64,000 nt of DNA from Bradyrhizobium betae (GCF_004123905.1 NZ_MZXW01000021.1:186001-250000), one strand, 5' to 3'. Positions 1 to 8,780 are shown, numbered from the stretch's first letter. The notes: generated from the sequence alone by a model not told the origin. Translations and numbers: made by a program.

Positions 1-1088
1 GCCTCCGCGAACCCCTCTCGCGTATAGGCATTTATGGCGGGGAGCGCACGGAGGAGCAGGTCGTAGGCGTCCAGGTTGTCGGTCGGCTTCCGCTGGGCGC
101 GCTCAATCTCGGCCAGGCGAACGCTTGGTTCGATCGCTACCACGACCGAAGCGGTGATCCTGTCCTGTAGATCGAAGATGTCCGCGAGATCCCCGTCGAA
201 GCGGTCAGCCCAGAGATGCCGCCCTGTTGCGGCCTCGATCAACTGTCCCGAGATTCGGACCCTCTGTCCCGCCTTCCGGATCGAGCCTTCGACAAGGTAG
301 CGCACACCGAGTTCATGCCCGACTTGGCGAGCGTCAACGGGCCTGCCCTTGTAGATGAATGACGAATTGCGAGCGATGACGAACAGCCATCGCGTGCGGC
401 TTAGGGCTGTGATGATGTCCTCAACGATACCATCCGCGAAATAATCGGTCTCATGGTCGCCCCCAAAATTCTGGAAAGGTAACACCGCGAGAGAGGGCCT
501 CTCCGCCTGGGACCGACCCGTTGCGGAGCCAATCGACCTCTCCGCGACGACGCTCCCATGGTTCGCCACTCCCCCGATCAGATAAGCTCTGACCGGGCGC
601 TGGATGTTCTTGAGATCCCGCTCGCCGAGGTCGATGACGTCGTGATTCAATCTGTTGCGAACTTGATCGTATGCGGCGGCTGAGATGCAGATGCCATTTG
701 GGGCCGAGATGCTTTCGAGCCTGGCCGCGATGTTGACCCCGTCCCCCATAAGGTCGCCATCGTCTTCTTCAATGATCTCGCCGAGGTGGATTCCGATGCG
801 AAATTCGATGCGACGGTCAGCTGGCAAACTCGTATTGCGATCCGGCATGGCCGCATGGATGTCGAGCGCACAACAGACGGCGTCGCTCACGCTTCTGAAT
901 TCGGCCAAGAAGCCGTCGCCCGTCCACTTGAACTCGCGGCCGTGATGGGCTGCAACGGTTGGATCGAGGTGTTCGCTCCGAAGTGCCCGAAGCCGCGCCA
1001 GCGTGCCATCCTCGTCCGTGTTCGTCAGACGACTGAAGCCGACGACATCAGCGGCAAGGATCGCGGCGATCTTTCGGATTTCGGCCAT
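1..1088 (-). CDS. Class III adenylate/guanylate cyclase with TolB-like domain, C-terminus off the left edge
   Basis: Read on the minus strand from an ATG at 1088, the frame stays open to the window edge (about 362 codons). It begins with a class III cyclase domain: the first metal Asp is in AADVVGFSRL (Asp14), the second in KWTGDGF, followed by GDGVNIAARLE. About 200 residues in, a second region (SLAVLPFQNFGGD, then YFADGIVEDIITALSR and LVEGSIRKAGQRVRISGQL) is the TolB-like segment that rhizobial cyclases often carry before a TPR tail; the tail is outside the window. The product should make cAMP or cGMP from a nucleoside triphosphate in the cytoplasm. The family assignment is firm; substrate and signal cannot be read from sequence. 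Bradyrhizobium genomes usually encode many such cyclases. Confidence 0.9.
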   Translation of the reverse strand, partial: MAEIRKIAAILAADVVGFSRLTNTDEDGTLARLRALRSEHLDPTVAAHHGREFKWTGDGFLAEFRSVSDAVCCALDIHAAMPDRNTSLPADRRIEFRIGIHLGEIIEEDDGDLMGDGVNIAARLESISAPNGICISAAAYDQVRNRLNHDVIDLGERDLKNIQRPVRAYLIGGVANHGSVVAERSIGSATGRSQAERPSLAVLPFQNFGGDHETDYFADGIVEDIITALSRTRWLFVIARNSSFIYKGRPVDARQVGHELGVRYLVEGSIRKAGQRVRISGQLIEAATGRHLWADRFDGDLADIFDLQDRITASVVVAIEPSVRLAEIERAQRKPTDNLDAYDLLLRALPAINAYTREGFAE

Positions 1089-1422
1089 ACCGTGCTCAGT
1101 GAATCCAAAGGTGGGGCTTACCACGCTTTTCTCTACACGGGACCGCCCTGTATGCGTCCACCAGGGACCGCTCAGCTTAGCAGGTGGTTCCAGAGCATGT
1201 CGAGGTCCGTAGGATGGGTAGAGCCCTTGCGAAACCCATCATGTTTCAACTTGGATGCTCTCGATCGGTCGCTGCGCTCTCCCCTCCCTACGGAGTGCGG
1301 GCCGGCGCAACGTTGACCTGTCCGACAAAACATTGGCAAGGTGCGGCCGTGGCGGAGATGTGGACGAGATCGCCGCGCGAATGTATCTGCGATGACCGCG
1401 AGCCGCTTCAGCGAGTTGACCT
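1089..1422. other. Intergenic region, divergent promoters
   Basis: This 334-bp gap separates the divergent cyclase and zinc-finger genes. It should hold both promoters, but I see no convincing operator, terminator or small gene in it. Confidence 0.5.
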
Positions 1423-1776
1423 ATGACGTCTGAGAGGGATGGCATCAACCTTGCCGCCAAGCCGAGCGGAACGGGCTGCGTGGAATGCTCGGCGGCGGGC
1501 GGGTGGTGGTTTCATCTTCGCAGATGTGTCGAATGCGGTCACATCGGCTGCTGTGACGCATCGCCCAATCAGCATGCCTCGAAGCACAACGCGGCGACTG
1601 GTCACCCTGTCATCACGAGCTTCGAGCCGGGCGAACGATGGTTCTACGACTATCGCACAGGAGAGGCTTTCGCCGGCCCGAAGCTTCTGGGCCCGCACGC
1701 GCATCCGTCGGATCAGCCGGTGCCGGGACCGGATGGGGTGGTGCCTCCGGACTGGCAAGCGCGGCTGCATGAATAG
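1423..1776 (+). CDS. UBP-type zinc-finger domain protein
   Basis: A 117-residue protein that is almost entirely a zinc finger of the ubiquitin-hydrolase (UBP/BUZ) type. Candidate ligands are Cys19, Cys22, Cys35, Cys38, Cys43/44, His51, His55 and His61, spaced as in the ZnF_UBP fold, followed by the ERWFYDY segment typical of bacterial members. In eukaryotes the fold binds the ubiquitin C-terminus. Bacteria lack ubiquitin, and the role of these stand-alone copies is unknown. It stands alone, divergent from the cyclase. I take the ATG at 1423; no strong ribosome binding site precedes it. Confidence 0.8.
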   Translation: MTSERDGINLAAKPSGTGCVECSAAGGWWFHLRRCVECGHIGCCDASPNQHASKHNAATGHPVITSFEPGERWFYDYRTGEAFAGPKLLGPHAHPSDQPVPGPDGVVPPDWQARLHE

Positions 1777-1910
1777 GGGTAGCTTTTTCGGCGTTGGCTC
1801 GTGGCCGACCTTCCAAGCGTGTTTCGCAGAGGGGCGGCTTCTGAGCCCTGGCGGCCGCGACGCGTCATGTTGGATGCTGTCGCTGGGCTCTGCCCTTCCT
1901 CAGGGTTAAG

Positions 1911-1969
1911 GCTCGTGTCCCGGACGCGGTGCGGCACGAAGTGACGCGCCGCAGAGCCGGGACCCAGAA
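1911..1969. repeat. Intergenic repeat, 'gtgtcccggac ... gccgggaccc' family
   Basis: The arms gtcccggac and gccgggaccc can pair across a short variable middle. A second copy with the same ends lies at 33807-33868. No coding function is visible. Confidence 0.7.
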
Positions 1970-2002
1970 TCGCTTGTTGATGCCATTCGAACATGCAATC
2001 TT

Positions 2003-2343
2003 ACGTAGCGCAACTGATACCTCCGTAGCCCCCCATCCACCGGGATCACCGTGCCCGTGATGTAACGCGCCACCGGTGACGCCAAAAACACCACGAGCGC
2101 CGCAAGATCCTCCGGCTCGCCCCAATAGCCGACGGGAATCTCTTCCTCCGCAAAGCGCTCGCGATAGTCCGGCGCGTAGTTGCGGCGGATCTGTTCGCTC
2201 ATGATGCGGCCGGGCGGGATGCAGTTGATGGTGATGCCGTGCTCGCCGATCTCACGCGACAGGCCCTCCGGCTCGGACTTGCCGGTGATGTAGACGATGC
2301 GGCCCGATTTGCGTGCGATCATCCGGGGCAGCAGCGCATGCGT
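2003..2343 (-). pseudogene. Truncated duplicate of the SDR gene at 3633-4382
   Basis: This stretch matches the C-terminal half of the intact SDR at high identity, including INCIPPGRIMSEQIRRNY and PVGYWGEPEDLAAL. The N-terminal NAD(P)-binding half is missing. An internal 51-bp, in-frame deletion removes 17 residues including the YxxxK-equivalent region, and the stop codon is lost so the frame reads on. The deletion endpoints sit in the repeated word aggcc, which occurs at both ends of the missing piece in the intact copy. With neither the cofactor fold nor the active site, it cannot encode a working dehydrogenase. Confidence 0.85.
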
Positions 2344-2512
2344 ATGTCCGCTTCGAGACGTGAAGCAGACTTACGCGGGCAACTCCGGTATCTCGCCTTT
2401 TGCCCCAAAGCTGTCATCTGGAGTATTTGACCGCGAAGGTCACCCTTTGGGGTGATTGCAGCTCACGATAGTTGGTTTATCGTTGCCGCTTTATCCGCCG
2501 CTGGGGGTAGCA

Positions 2513-3505
2513 ATGATATTGCCATCTCGTCGCGAAGTTTTATTTGGCGCCGGCAGCTTGGGTGCGCTCACGCTAACTTCTTCAGGCGTGAGAGCCGACA
2601 CGTACCCGGCCCGACCGATCCGCTTGGTGGTGCCGTTCGCCGCCGGAGGCTCAAACGACATCATCGCAAGACCTTGGGCAGACAGAATAGGATCTTCGTT
2701 TGGCCCCGTAGTCATAGAGAACATTGCTGGCGCGGGGGGAGCCGTTGGCTGCGCCTCGGTTGCTCATGCGCCTGCTGATGGCTATACGCTTTTGCTCGGC
2801 AATGCCGGAAATCAGGTCGTTATACCGCTCGCCTCAACGCGCCCGAGCTACGACAGTGCGAGAGATTTTCGGGCGATCTACAGGCTCGTCTCCAGTGGCC
2901 TGGCCTTCGCAGTCCACCCTTCACTTCCTGTCAAGGACCTGGGAGAGCTTGTCACATATGGCAAAGCGAACCCGGGCAAACTCTCATATGGCTCGGCCGG
3001 GGTCGGCACGACCAATCAGCTTGCTGGCGAGATGTTCAAATCACAAGCTGGACTTCCCGACATCGTTCACGTGCCTTACCGAGGTGCGGCGCCAGCCACC
3101 AATGACTTGCTCAGCGGTCAGCTGCCCCTGATCGTTGCGGTCATGACAGGCCAACTGCTTCAACTTCACGAAAGCGGTAAGCTCAGGATACTGGCGGTGA
3201 CCAACGAACGGCGCATGGCCGGTGCACCCGATATACCGACTGCCATCGAGAGCGGAATGCCTGATCTCAAATTCGATGGCTGGTTCAGTTTATTTGCGCC
3301 GAAGGCGACACCCGAGCCGATAATCAGCCAGCTGGCTCAAGCAACGCGCAAAATCATGTCAAACACGTCGTTGCTCGAAACGTATCGGGCTGAGGTGCTG
3401 GAGCCTGATAGAGACTCCAGCCCAGAGAAGGCGCAGCAAATAGTACAACGGGAAGTCGAGCGGCTTTCGCCACTGATAAAATCAATACAATTGAAACTCG
3501 AATGA
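2513..3505 (+). CDS. Bug/TctC family periplasmic solute-binding protein
   Basis: Extracytoplasmic binding protein of the tripartite tricarboxylate transporter family. I start it at the ATG at 2513, after a GGGGGT box, rather than at the upstream in-frame start at 2456, because that places a Tat-like leader (SRREVLFGAGSLGALTL, ending near VRA) at the N-terminus. The mature part starts with YPARPIRLVVPFAAGGSND, the family's hallmark first strand and loop, and continues with LSYGSAGVGTTNQLAGEMF and IVHVPYRGAAPA. Length (330 residues) is normal. No TctA or TctB partner is adjacent, so it is an orphan, as most Bug proteins are; the ligand is unknown. Its base composition looks less GC-rich than its neighbours, and it sits between the two SDR copies. 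Confidence 0.9.
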   Translation: MILPSRREVLFGAGSLGALTLTSSGVRADTYPARPIRLVVPFAAGGSNDIIARPWADRIGSSFGPVVIENIAGAGGAVGCASVAHAPADGYTLLLGNAGNQVVIPLASTRPSYDSARDFRAIYRLVSSGLAFAVHPSLPVKDLGELVTYGKANPGKLSYGSAGVGTTNQLAGEMFKSQAGLPDIVHVPYRGAAPATNDLLSGQLPLIVAVMTGQLLQLHESGKLRILAVTNERRMAGAPDIPTAIESGMPDLKFDGWFSLFAPKATPEPIISQLAQATRKIMSNTSLLETYRAEVLEPDRDSSPEKAQQIVQREVERLSPLIKSIQLKLE

Positions 3506-3632
3506 GCCATGATGGTCCTGTCTGCTCCTGGCTCAAAGCCGACTCGTTCGCACCGGGTTCATGCTATCCGCGGCCGAGAGCAGAGCGGACACGGCATGCT
3601 TTCGTCGGCTGATCGGACCCAGCAGGCCCGCC

Positions 3633-4382
3633 CTAAAACTGATACCTCCGCAATCCCCCGTCCACCGGGATCACCGTGCCCGTGATGTACCGCGCCACCG
3701 GTGACGCCAGGAACACCGCGAGTGCGGCAAGGTCCTCCGGCTCGCCCCAATAGCCGACCGGGATCTCCTCCTCCGCAAAGCGCTCGCGATAGTCAGGCGG
3801 ATAGTTGCGGCGGATCTGTTCGCTCATGATGCGGCCGGGCGGGATGCAGTTGATGGTGATGCCGTGCTCGCCGATCTCGCGCGACAGGCCTTTGGCCCAG
3901 GCGTGCACGGCGGCTTTCGCGGCGAAGGCGGCGTTGAGGCCTTCGGGCTCGGACTTGCCGGTGATGTTGACGATGCGGCCCCATTTGCGTTTGATCATCT
4001 GCGGCAGCAGCGCGTGCGCGATGCGGCGATAACTGGTGAAGTTCAGCGCGATCGCCTCGTCCCATTGGCTGTCGGGCGCATCGACGGGGAGGGGGCGGCT
4101 GCCGCCGGCATTGTTGATGAGGATGTCGACATGGCCGAGCTCCTTCACGGCGAACGCCGCGATCCTCTCGGCTGCGTCCGTCGCCATCACGTCCTGCTCG
4201 AGCGGCGTGATCAAGCCGCCGCCGACTTCTTTCACCAGTTCGGCGAGCAGGTCGGTGCGCCTGGCCACGCCGACGATGCGCACGCCTTCGGCGGCAAGGC
4301 CCTTGGCGATGGCGCGGCCGATGCCGATGCTCGCGCCTGTCACGACAGCGGTTTTCGATTTGAGCCCGAGGTCCATGGTCAC
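3633..4382 (-). CDS. SDR family oxidoreductase, atypical active site
   Basis: A 249-residue short-chain dehydrogenase/reductase. The cofactor motif TGASIGIG is at about residues 16-23 and NNAGG near residue 90, both standard. The C-terminal PPGRI and GTVIPVDGG motifs are also standard for FabG-like members. In the active site, where YxxxK is expected, the sequence is AFAAK: the lysine is present but the tyrosine position is Ala with Phe next to it, and the usual upstream Ser is Asn or Thr by eye. It could therefore be a divergent reductase, or a protein that binds cofactor without classic catalysis. ATG at 4382 or 4376 would both work. A truncated duplicate lies at 2003-2343. Confidence 0.88.
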   Translation of the reverse strand: MTMDLGLKSKTAVVTGASIGIGRAIAKGLAAEGVRIVGVARRTDLLAELVKEVGGGLITPLEQDVMATDAAERIAAFAVKELGHVDILINNAGGSRPLPVDAPDSQWDEAIALNFTSYRRIAHALLPQMIKRKWGRIVNITGKSEPEGLNAAFAAKAAVHAWAKGLSREIGEHGITINCIPPGRIMSEQIRRNYPPDYRERFAEEEIPVGYWGEPEDLAALAVFLASPVARYITGTVIPVDGGLRRYQF

Positions 4383-4521
4383 ACGCTTTCTTGTTTCGGC
4401 TTTTGATTATTGGTGCTCGTTTCCTGCCCTGTCCCGCCCGGCTTGAATTGCCTGTGCCGGACGAGCAGTGGTAACCAAGAGCGAGGTTGAAGGAAACACG
4501 AAAAAGAAAAGGCGTCGAACG

Positions 4522-5292
4522 ATGGTCTGGGATCCGCAGCAATATCTAAAATTCTCCGGCCACCGGCTCCGGCCCGCCGTCGACCTGTTGATGCGGATTC
4601 CGGATGTTGGACCGCGCACGATCGCCGATCTCGGGGCCGGCGCCGGCAACGTGACAAAACTGATCAAGGAGCGTTGGTCGGATGCGGCGGTGACCGGCGT
4701 CGAGGGCTCGGCCGAGATGGTCGCCGCCGGCCGCAAGGCGGCGCCTGACGTGGAATGGTCGCACGAGGACCTCGGCCATTGGCGCCCGGCCAGCCAATAC
4801 GATGTGGTCTATTCCAATGCCGCACTGCACTGGCTGCCCAATCATGCGGCATTGTTTCCGTCGGTGATGGAGAAGGTCGCGCCCGGCGGCATGCTCGCGG
4901 TGCAGATGCCGCGCAACTTCCTCGCGCCGTCGCATGTGCTGATTGGTGAGACCGCGCTCGACGGTCCGTGGCGGTCCAAGGTCGAGCATCTCGTCACCCT
5001 GCCGCCGGTCGAGGCGCCGGCCTTCTATCATGATCTGCTGGCGCCGTTGTCGGAGAACGTCGACATCTGGGAGACGGAGTATCTTCAGGTGCTCGAAGGC
5101 GACAACCCTGTGAAGGAATGGACCAAGGGGACCTGGCTGACGCGCTATCTCGATATTTTGCAGGGCGAGGAGAAGGCCGCGTTCGAAGCGGCATATGGGA
5201 TGCGCGTCGCCAAGGCGTACCCGAAGAATGCCGCGGGGCAGACGCTGTTTCCGTTCCGGCGGCTGTTCATGGTGGCCCAGCGCAAGGGCTGA
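4522..5292 (+). CDS. tam: Trans-aconitate 2-methyltransferase
   Basis: SAM-dependent methyltransferase of 256 residues, close in length to E. coli Tam. From the ATG at 4522 it starts MVWDPQQYLKFSGHRLRPA, the typical Tam N-terminus, followed by the SAM-binding strand IADLGAGAGNVTKLI and YDVVYSNAALHWLPN. The enzyme methylates trans-aconitate, an inhibitor of aconitase formed spontaneously from cis-aconitate, in the cytosol. An in-frame ATG at 4468 would add a basic 18-residue tail and is less likely. It is divergent from the SDR and upstream of a TRAP transporter; a shared tricarboxylate or dicarboxylate role is only a guess. Confidence 0.88.
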   Translation: MVWDPQQYLKFSGHRLRPAVDLLMRIPDVGPRTIADLGAGAGNVTKLIKERWSDAAVTGVEGSAEMVAAGRKAAPDVEWSHEDLGHWRPASQYDVVYSNAALHWLPNHAALFPSVMEKVAPGGMLAVQMPRNFLAPSHVLIGETALDGPWRSKVEHLVTLPPVEAPAFYHDLLAPLSENVDIWETEYLQVLEGDNPVKEWTKGTWLTRYLDILQGEEKAAFEAAYGMRVAKAYPKNAAGQTLFPFRRLFMVAQRKG

Positions 5293-5321
5293 TGCGACCT
5301 TCGCAATGCGACATAAGCGCT

Positions 5322-5341
5322 CGCTCCCCTCGGAGGGAGCG
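5322..5341 (+). terminator. Inverted repeat after tam
   Basis: cgctccc and gggagcg pair around a short loop 30 bp after the tam stop codon. There is no T-run, so it may be a repeat element rather than an intrinsic terminator. Confidence 0.35.
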
Positions 5342-5412
5342 GGTGCCGGGTTGCGTCGAGCGCAGCCGTCAAGATAGCTTGCCTGCGGCAAATTGGGCTT
5401 AGGTCTAGTTGT

Positions 5413-5429
5413 TTGGGTGGCGGATTGCT
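5413..5429 (+). promoter_or_regulatory. Possible sigma-54 promoter of dctP
   Basis: The element has TTGG at -24 and TTGCT at -12 with exact 12-bp GG-to-GC spacing, but the three bases after GG deviate from the consensus CAC. It lies about 65 bp before the dctP start. Confidence 0.25.
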
Positions 5430-5491
5430 GCCACTACTGAAACCGTAAAACAAAAAAGACCCGGTTTTAGAGGTTGTTGGGAGGTTGGTTC

Positions 5492-6505
5492 ATGCGCAAG
5501 CTGCTTCTCGCGGTCGCGGCCGCGGCTATTTTCGTGGCTCCCGCCTTGGTTCCTGATCTGGCCCAGGCTCAGACCCCTGTTATCATCAAGTTCAGCCACG
5601 TCGTCGCCAACGACACCCCGAAGGGCAAGGGGGCGCTGAAGTTCAAGGAGCTCGCCGAGAAGTACACCGACGGCAAGGTCAAGATCGAAGTCTATCCGAA
5701 CTCCTCGCTCTACAAGGACAAGGAGGAGATCGAGGCACTCCAGCTCGGCTCGGTGCAGATGCTGGCGCCCTCGACCGCAAAGTTCGCGCCGCTCGGCATC
5801 AAGGAATTCGAGGCGCTCGACCTGCCCTGGCTGTTCAAGGACGACGCGACCTATTCCAACGCGATGAAGGGTACCATCGGCAAGTGGCTGTTCCAGAAGC
5901 TCGAGGCGAAGGGCATCACAGGCCTCGCTTATTGGGACAACGGCTTCCACATGGTGTCGTCGAACCGAGCGCTGATGAAGCCGGAGGATTTCAAGGGTCT
6001 GAAATTCCGGATCTCAGGATCGAAAATCGCCGATCAGTATTTCCGCCTGATGGGCTCGATCCCGCAGATCATGGCGTTCTCGGAAGTGTATCAGGCGCTG
6101 CAGACCGGCGTGGTCGACGGCTGCGAGAACACCGCGTCCAACTATCTGACGCAGAAGTTCTACGAGGTGCAGAAGGACATCACCGTGTCCTATCACGCCC
6201 ATCTGCAATATGCCGTCATCGTCAACTCGAAATTCTGGAACGGGCTGCCGCCAGATATCCGCGCCCAGGTCGAGAAGGCGATGGCGGACGCAACCGAATA
6301 CACCAACCAGATCGCGCATCAGGAGAACGAGGACGCGCTGGCCGAGATCAAGAAGGCCGGCAAGACCACGCTGCATTATCTCAGCGACGCCGATCGCAAG
6401 GCGTGGCAGGAAGCGATGCGGCCGACTTATACCTGGGCCAAGGGCCGGGTCGGGCAGGAAGTGCTCGATCTCGTCGCCAAGGAACTCGACGTCAAGATGA
6501 ACTGA
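5492..6505 (+). CDS. dctP: TRAP transporter solute-binding protein, DctP family
   Basis: Periplasmic receptor of a TRAP (tripartite ATP-independent) carboxylate transporter. Starting at the ATG at 5492 (GGGAGG upstream) gives a clean Sec signal (MRKLLLAVAAAAIFVAPALV, cleavage after AQA). The mature protein has the DctP signatures IIKFSHVVANDTPKG, GSVQMLAPSTAKF and FRISGSKI, plus LQTGVVDGCEN. The substrate is probably a C4-dicarboxylate or related acid, judged from family only. The membrane subunits are fused in the next gene; a strong hairpin sits between the two genes and may let the receptor be made in excess. Confidence 0.93.
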   Translation: MRKLLLAVAAAAIFVAPALVPDLAQAQTPVIIKFSHVVANDTPKGKGALKFKELAEKYTDGKVKIEVYPNSSLYKDKEEIEALQLGSVQMLAPSTAKFAPLGIKEFEALDLPWLFKDDATYSNAMKGTIGKWLFQKLEAKGITGLAYWDNGFHMVSSNRALMKPEDFKGLKFRISGSKIADQYFRLMGSIPQIMAFSEVYQALQTGVVDGCENTASNYLTQKFYEVQKDITVSYHAHLQYAVIVNSKFWNGLPPDIRAQVEKAMADATEYTNQIAHQENEDALAEIKKAGKTTLHYLSDADRKAWQEAMRPTYTWAKGRVGQEVLDLVAKELDVKMN

Positions 6506-6530
6506 CGCGTTTTCCCGGAGAATAATACCA

Positions 6531-6560
6531 ACGGTCGGGAGTGTGGGCACTCCCGACCGT
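6531..6560 (+). terminator. Strong hairpin between dctP and dctQM
   Basis: A perfect 13-bp stem (acggtcgggagtg and its complement) closes a 4-base loop, followed by TTTC. It lies 26 bp after dctP and 26 bp before dctQM. Such structures often stabilise the receptor mRNA or partly terminate, giving more receptor than permease. Confidence 0.8.
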
Positions 6561-6585
6561 TTCGCATCGATAGGGGGACTTTGAT

Positions 6586-8634
6586 TTGCTTCGCGTGCTC
6601 AATTCGGCGCTCAATCATCTCGAAGAATGGTTGATCGCGACGCTCATTGCGGCTGCAACCGGCCTGATCTTCATTGCCGTGGTGCACCGTTACGGCGCCG
6701 GCGAATCGATCGTCCTCTCCAGATGGGCGGCCGCGCACGGAATGAGCTGGCTCGCGTCGCTGTCGATGGCGGTGTTCACCTTCCTGTCCGAGCTCGATCT
6801 GTCCTGGGCGCAGGAACTCTGCATCTACATGTTCATCTGGATGGCGAAGTTCGGCGCGGCCTATGGCGTGCGCACCGGCATCCATGTCGGCGTCGATCTG
6901 CTCGTCAACCGCCTGCCCGAACATTCGCGCAAGCACGTGATCCTGTTCTCGCTGCTCTGTGGCGCGCTGTTCACCGGCATGATCGCCGCCTTCGGCGCCT
7001 CCTTTGTCAGCGAGATGTTCAAGACCGGCCAGCAGTCCAACGATCTGGAAGCGCCGATGTGGTTCGTGTATCTCGCGATCCCGCTCGGCTCCGGCCTGAT
7101 GTGCTTCCGTTTCCTTCAGGTCTGCTGGTCCTACTACTGGACCGGCCATCTGCCGCATCATGACGAGAGCCATGTCGAGGGCGTCGAGGCTGATGGCTCG
7201 CCGGCGCTGCATCCGCAGCCGGCTGGTGCTGCGACCAAGGCTGCCGCGCGAAAGGTTTCGCCGCTGGGCGTCATCCTGATCATGGCGCCGATCCTGATTT
7301 TTATGATGTGCCTTGCCGAAAAATTTGGCGTGGTGGTGCTGCCGCACTGGATGCGGGCCGCGACTGTCTTTGCGCTGCTGATCGCGCTGATGCTGACCGG
7401 CATTCCGGTCTCGATCGCGCTCGGCCTGACCGTGATGACGTTCCTGTTCACGCTGACCACGGTGCCGATCGAAGCCGTCTCGATGAAGCTCTTCACGGGC
7501 ATCGAGGGCTTCGAGATCATGGCGATCCCGTTCTTCATCCTCGCCGGAAATTTCCTCACCCATGGCGGCGTCGCGCGCCGCATGATCAATTTCGCGACCT
7601 CGCTGATCGGGCACTGGCATGGCGGCCTTGGGCTGGCCGGCATCGTCGCGTGCGCGATGTTCGCGCTGGTGTGCGGCTCGAGCGTCGCGACTGTCGCTGC
7701 GATCGGCGCCATCGTGCTGCCCGAGATGGTCCGCCACGGCTATCCGATGCGCTTCGGCGCCGGCATCATCACTGTTGCCGGCTCGCTCGGCATTTTGATG
7801 CTGCCGTCGATCCCGAAGATCGTCTACGCGGTCTCGACCAATACCTCGATCGGCGCGCTGTTCGTCGCGGGCTTGCTCCCCGGCATGCTGCTGACGACAA
7901 TGCTCTGCATCGTCACCTGGTGGCTCGCGCGCAAGCGTGACTATCCGCGGATGGCCAAGGCGAGCTGGAGCGAGACCGCCCGCACGTTCCGCGAGAGCAT
8001 CTGGGGCCTGATGCTGGTCGTGATCATCATCGGCGGCATCTATAGCGGCCTGTTCACCGCGACCGAGGCAGCCGCGATGGCCGCGGTCTACTCCTTCGTC
8101 ATCGCGGTGTTCGTCTACAAGGCGATCAGAATCGTGGACGTGCCGCGGGTGCTGCTGCGCGCCGCCAACACCAGCGCGATGCTGCTCTACATCGTCACCA
8201 ACGCAGTGTTGTTCTCATTCGTGCTCTCCAACGAAAACCTGCCGGCAACGCTCGCCGACTGGATCGCCGCGCAGAATCTCGGCTGGGTCGGCTTCCTGCT
8301 GGTCGTGAATATCCTGCTACTGCTCGCCGGCAATTTCATGGAGCCGAACTCGATCATCCTGATCATGGCGCCGATCCTGGCGCCGGCGGCGAAGAAGCTC
8401 GGCATCGACCTCGTGCATTTCGGCATCGTGATGGATGTCAACATGGAGGTCGGCCTCTGCCATCCGCCGGTCGGATTGAACCTCTATGTCGCATCCATGA
8501 TAGCGCGAATGCGGATCACCGATCTCGCGGTCGCGGTGATGCCATGGCTGATCACCATGCTCGGCTTCCTCGTCATCGTGACCTACTGGCCCGATTTGAC
8601 GCTGTGGCTGCCGAGGGTGCTGGGGATGCATTGA
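6586..8634 (+). CDS. dctQM: TRAP transporter fused permease, DctQ-DctM
   Basis: A 682-residue membrane protein joining the small (DctQ) and large (DctM) TRAP subunits. Residues about 1-190 hold four DctQ helices. A hydrophilic linker rich in His, Ala and Gly follows (to about 225), then a DctM unit with the conserved ILAGNFLTHGG, CGSSVATVAAIG and GNFMEPNSIILIMAPI segments. It drives solute uptake with an ion gradient in partnership with DctP. The start is a TTG at 6586 preceded at proper distance by AGGGGGA; no better ATG keeps the first helix intact. Confidence 0.93.
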   Translation: MLRVLNSALNHLEEWLIATLIAAATGLIFIAVVHRYGAGESIVLSRWAAAHGMSWLASLSMAVFTFLSELDLSWAQELCIYMFIWMAKFGAAYGVRTGIHVGVDLLVNRLPEHSRKHVILFSLLCGALFTGMIAAFGASFVSEMFKTGQQSNDLEAPMWFVYLAIPLGSGLMCFRFLQVCWSYYWTGHLPHHDESHVEGVEADGSPALHPQPAGAATKAAARKVSPLGVILIMAPILIFMMCLAEKFGVVVLPHWMRAATVFALLIALMLTGIPVSIALGLTVMTFLFTLTTVPIEAVSMKLFTGIEGFEIMAIPFFILAGNFLTHGGVARRMINFATSLIGHWHGGLGLAGIVACAMFALVCGSSVATVAAIGAIVLPEMVRHGYPMRFGAGIITVAGSLGILMLPSIPKIVYAVSTNTSIGALFVAGLLPGMLLTTMLCIVTWWLARKRDYPRMAKASWSETARTFRESIWGLMLVVIIIGGIYSGLFTATEAAAMAAVYSFVIAVFVYKAIRIVDVPRVLLRAANTSAMLLYIVTNAVLFSFVLSNENLPATLADWIAAQNLGWVGFLLVVNILLLLAGNFMEPNSIILIMAPILAPAAKKLGIDLVHFGIVMDVNMEVGLCHPPVGLNLYVASMIARMRITDLAVAVMPWLITMLGFLVIVTYWPDLTLWLPRVLGMH

Positions 8635-8650
8635 GAGGCTATGGAGGTTC

Positions 8651-8684
8651 TTACCCTCCCCTAGCCCCCTCCAGGGGAGGGTAA
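8651..8684. repeat. Palindromic repeat / possible terminator after dctQM
   Basis: ttaccctcccct and aggggagggtaa form a perfect 12-bp stem around a C-rich loop, 17 bp after the dctQM stop. It resembles dispersed intergenic palindromes of Bradyrhizobium and may end the TRAP transcript. Confidence 0.7.
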
Positions 8685-8780
8685 GATCCGCGTGGCGCGA
8701 GCTGAGCGCGAAGTGCCCCCGATGGCAATCGGCCGCGAGATGCGGTTAGATGTCGCGCAACAGTCCGGGAGGACGTGGAG

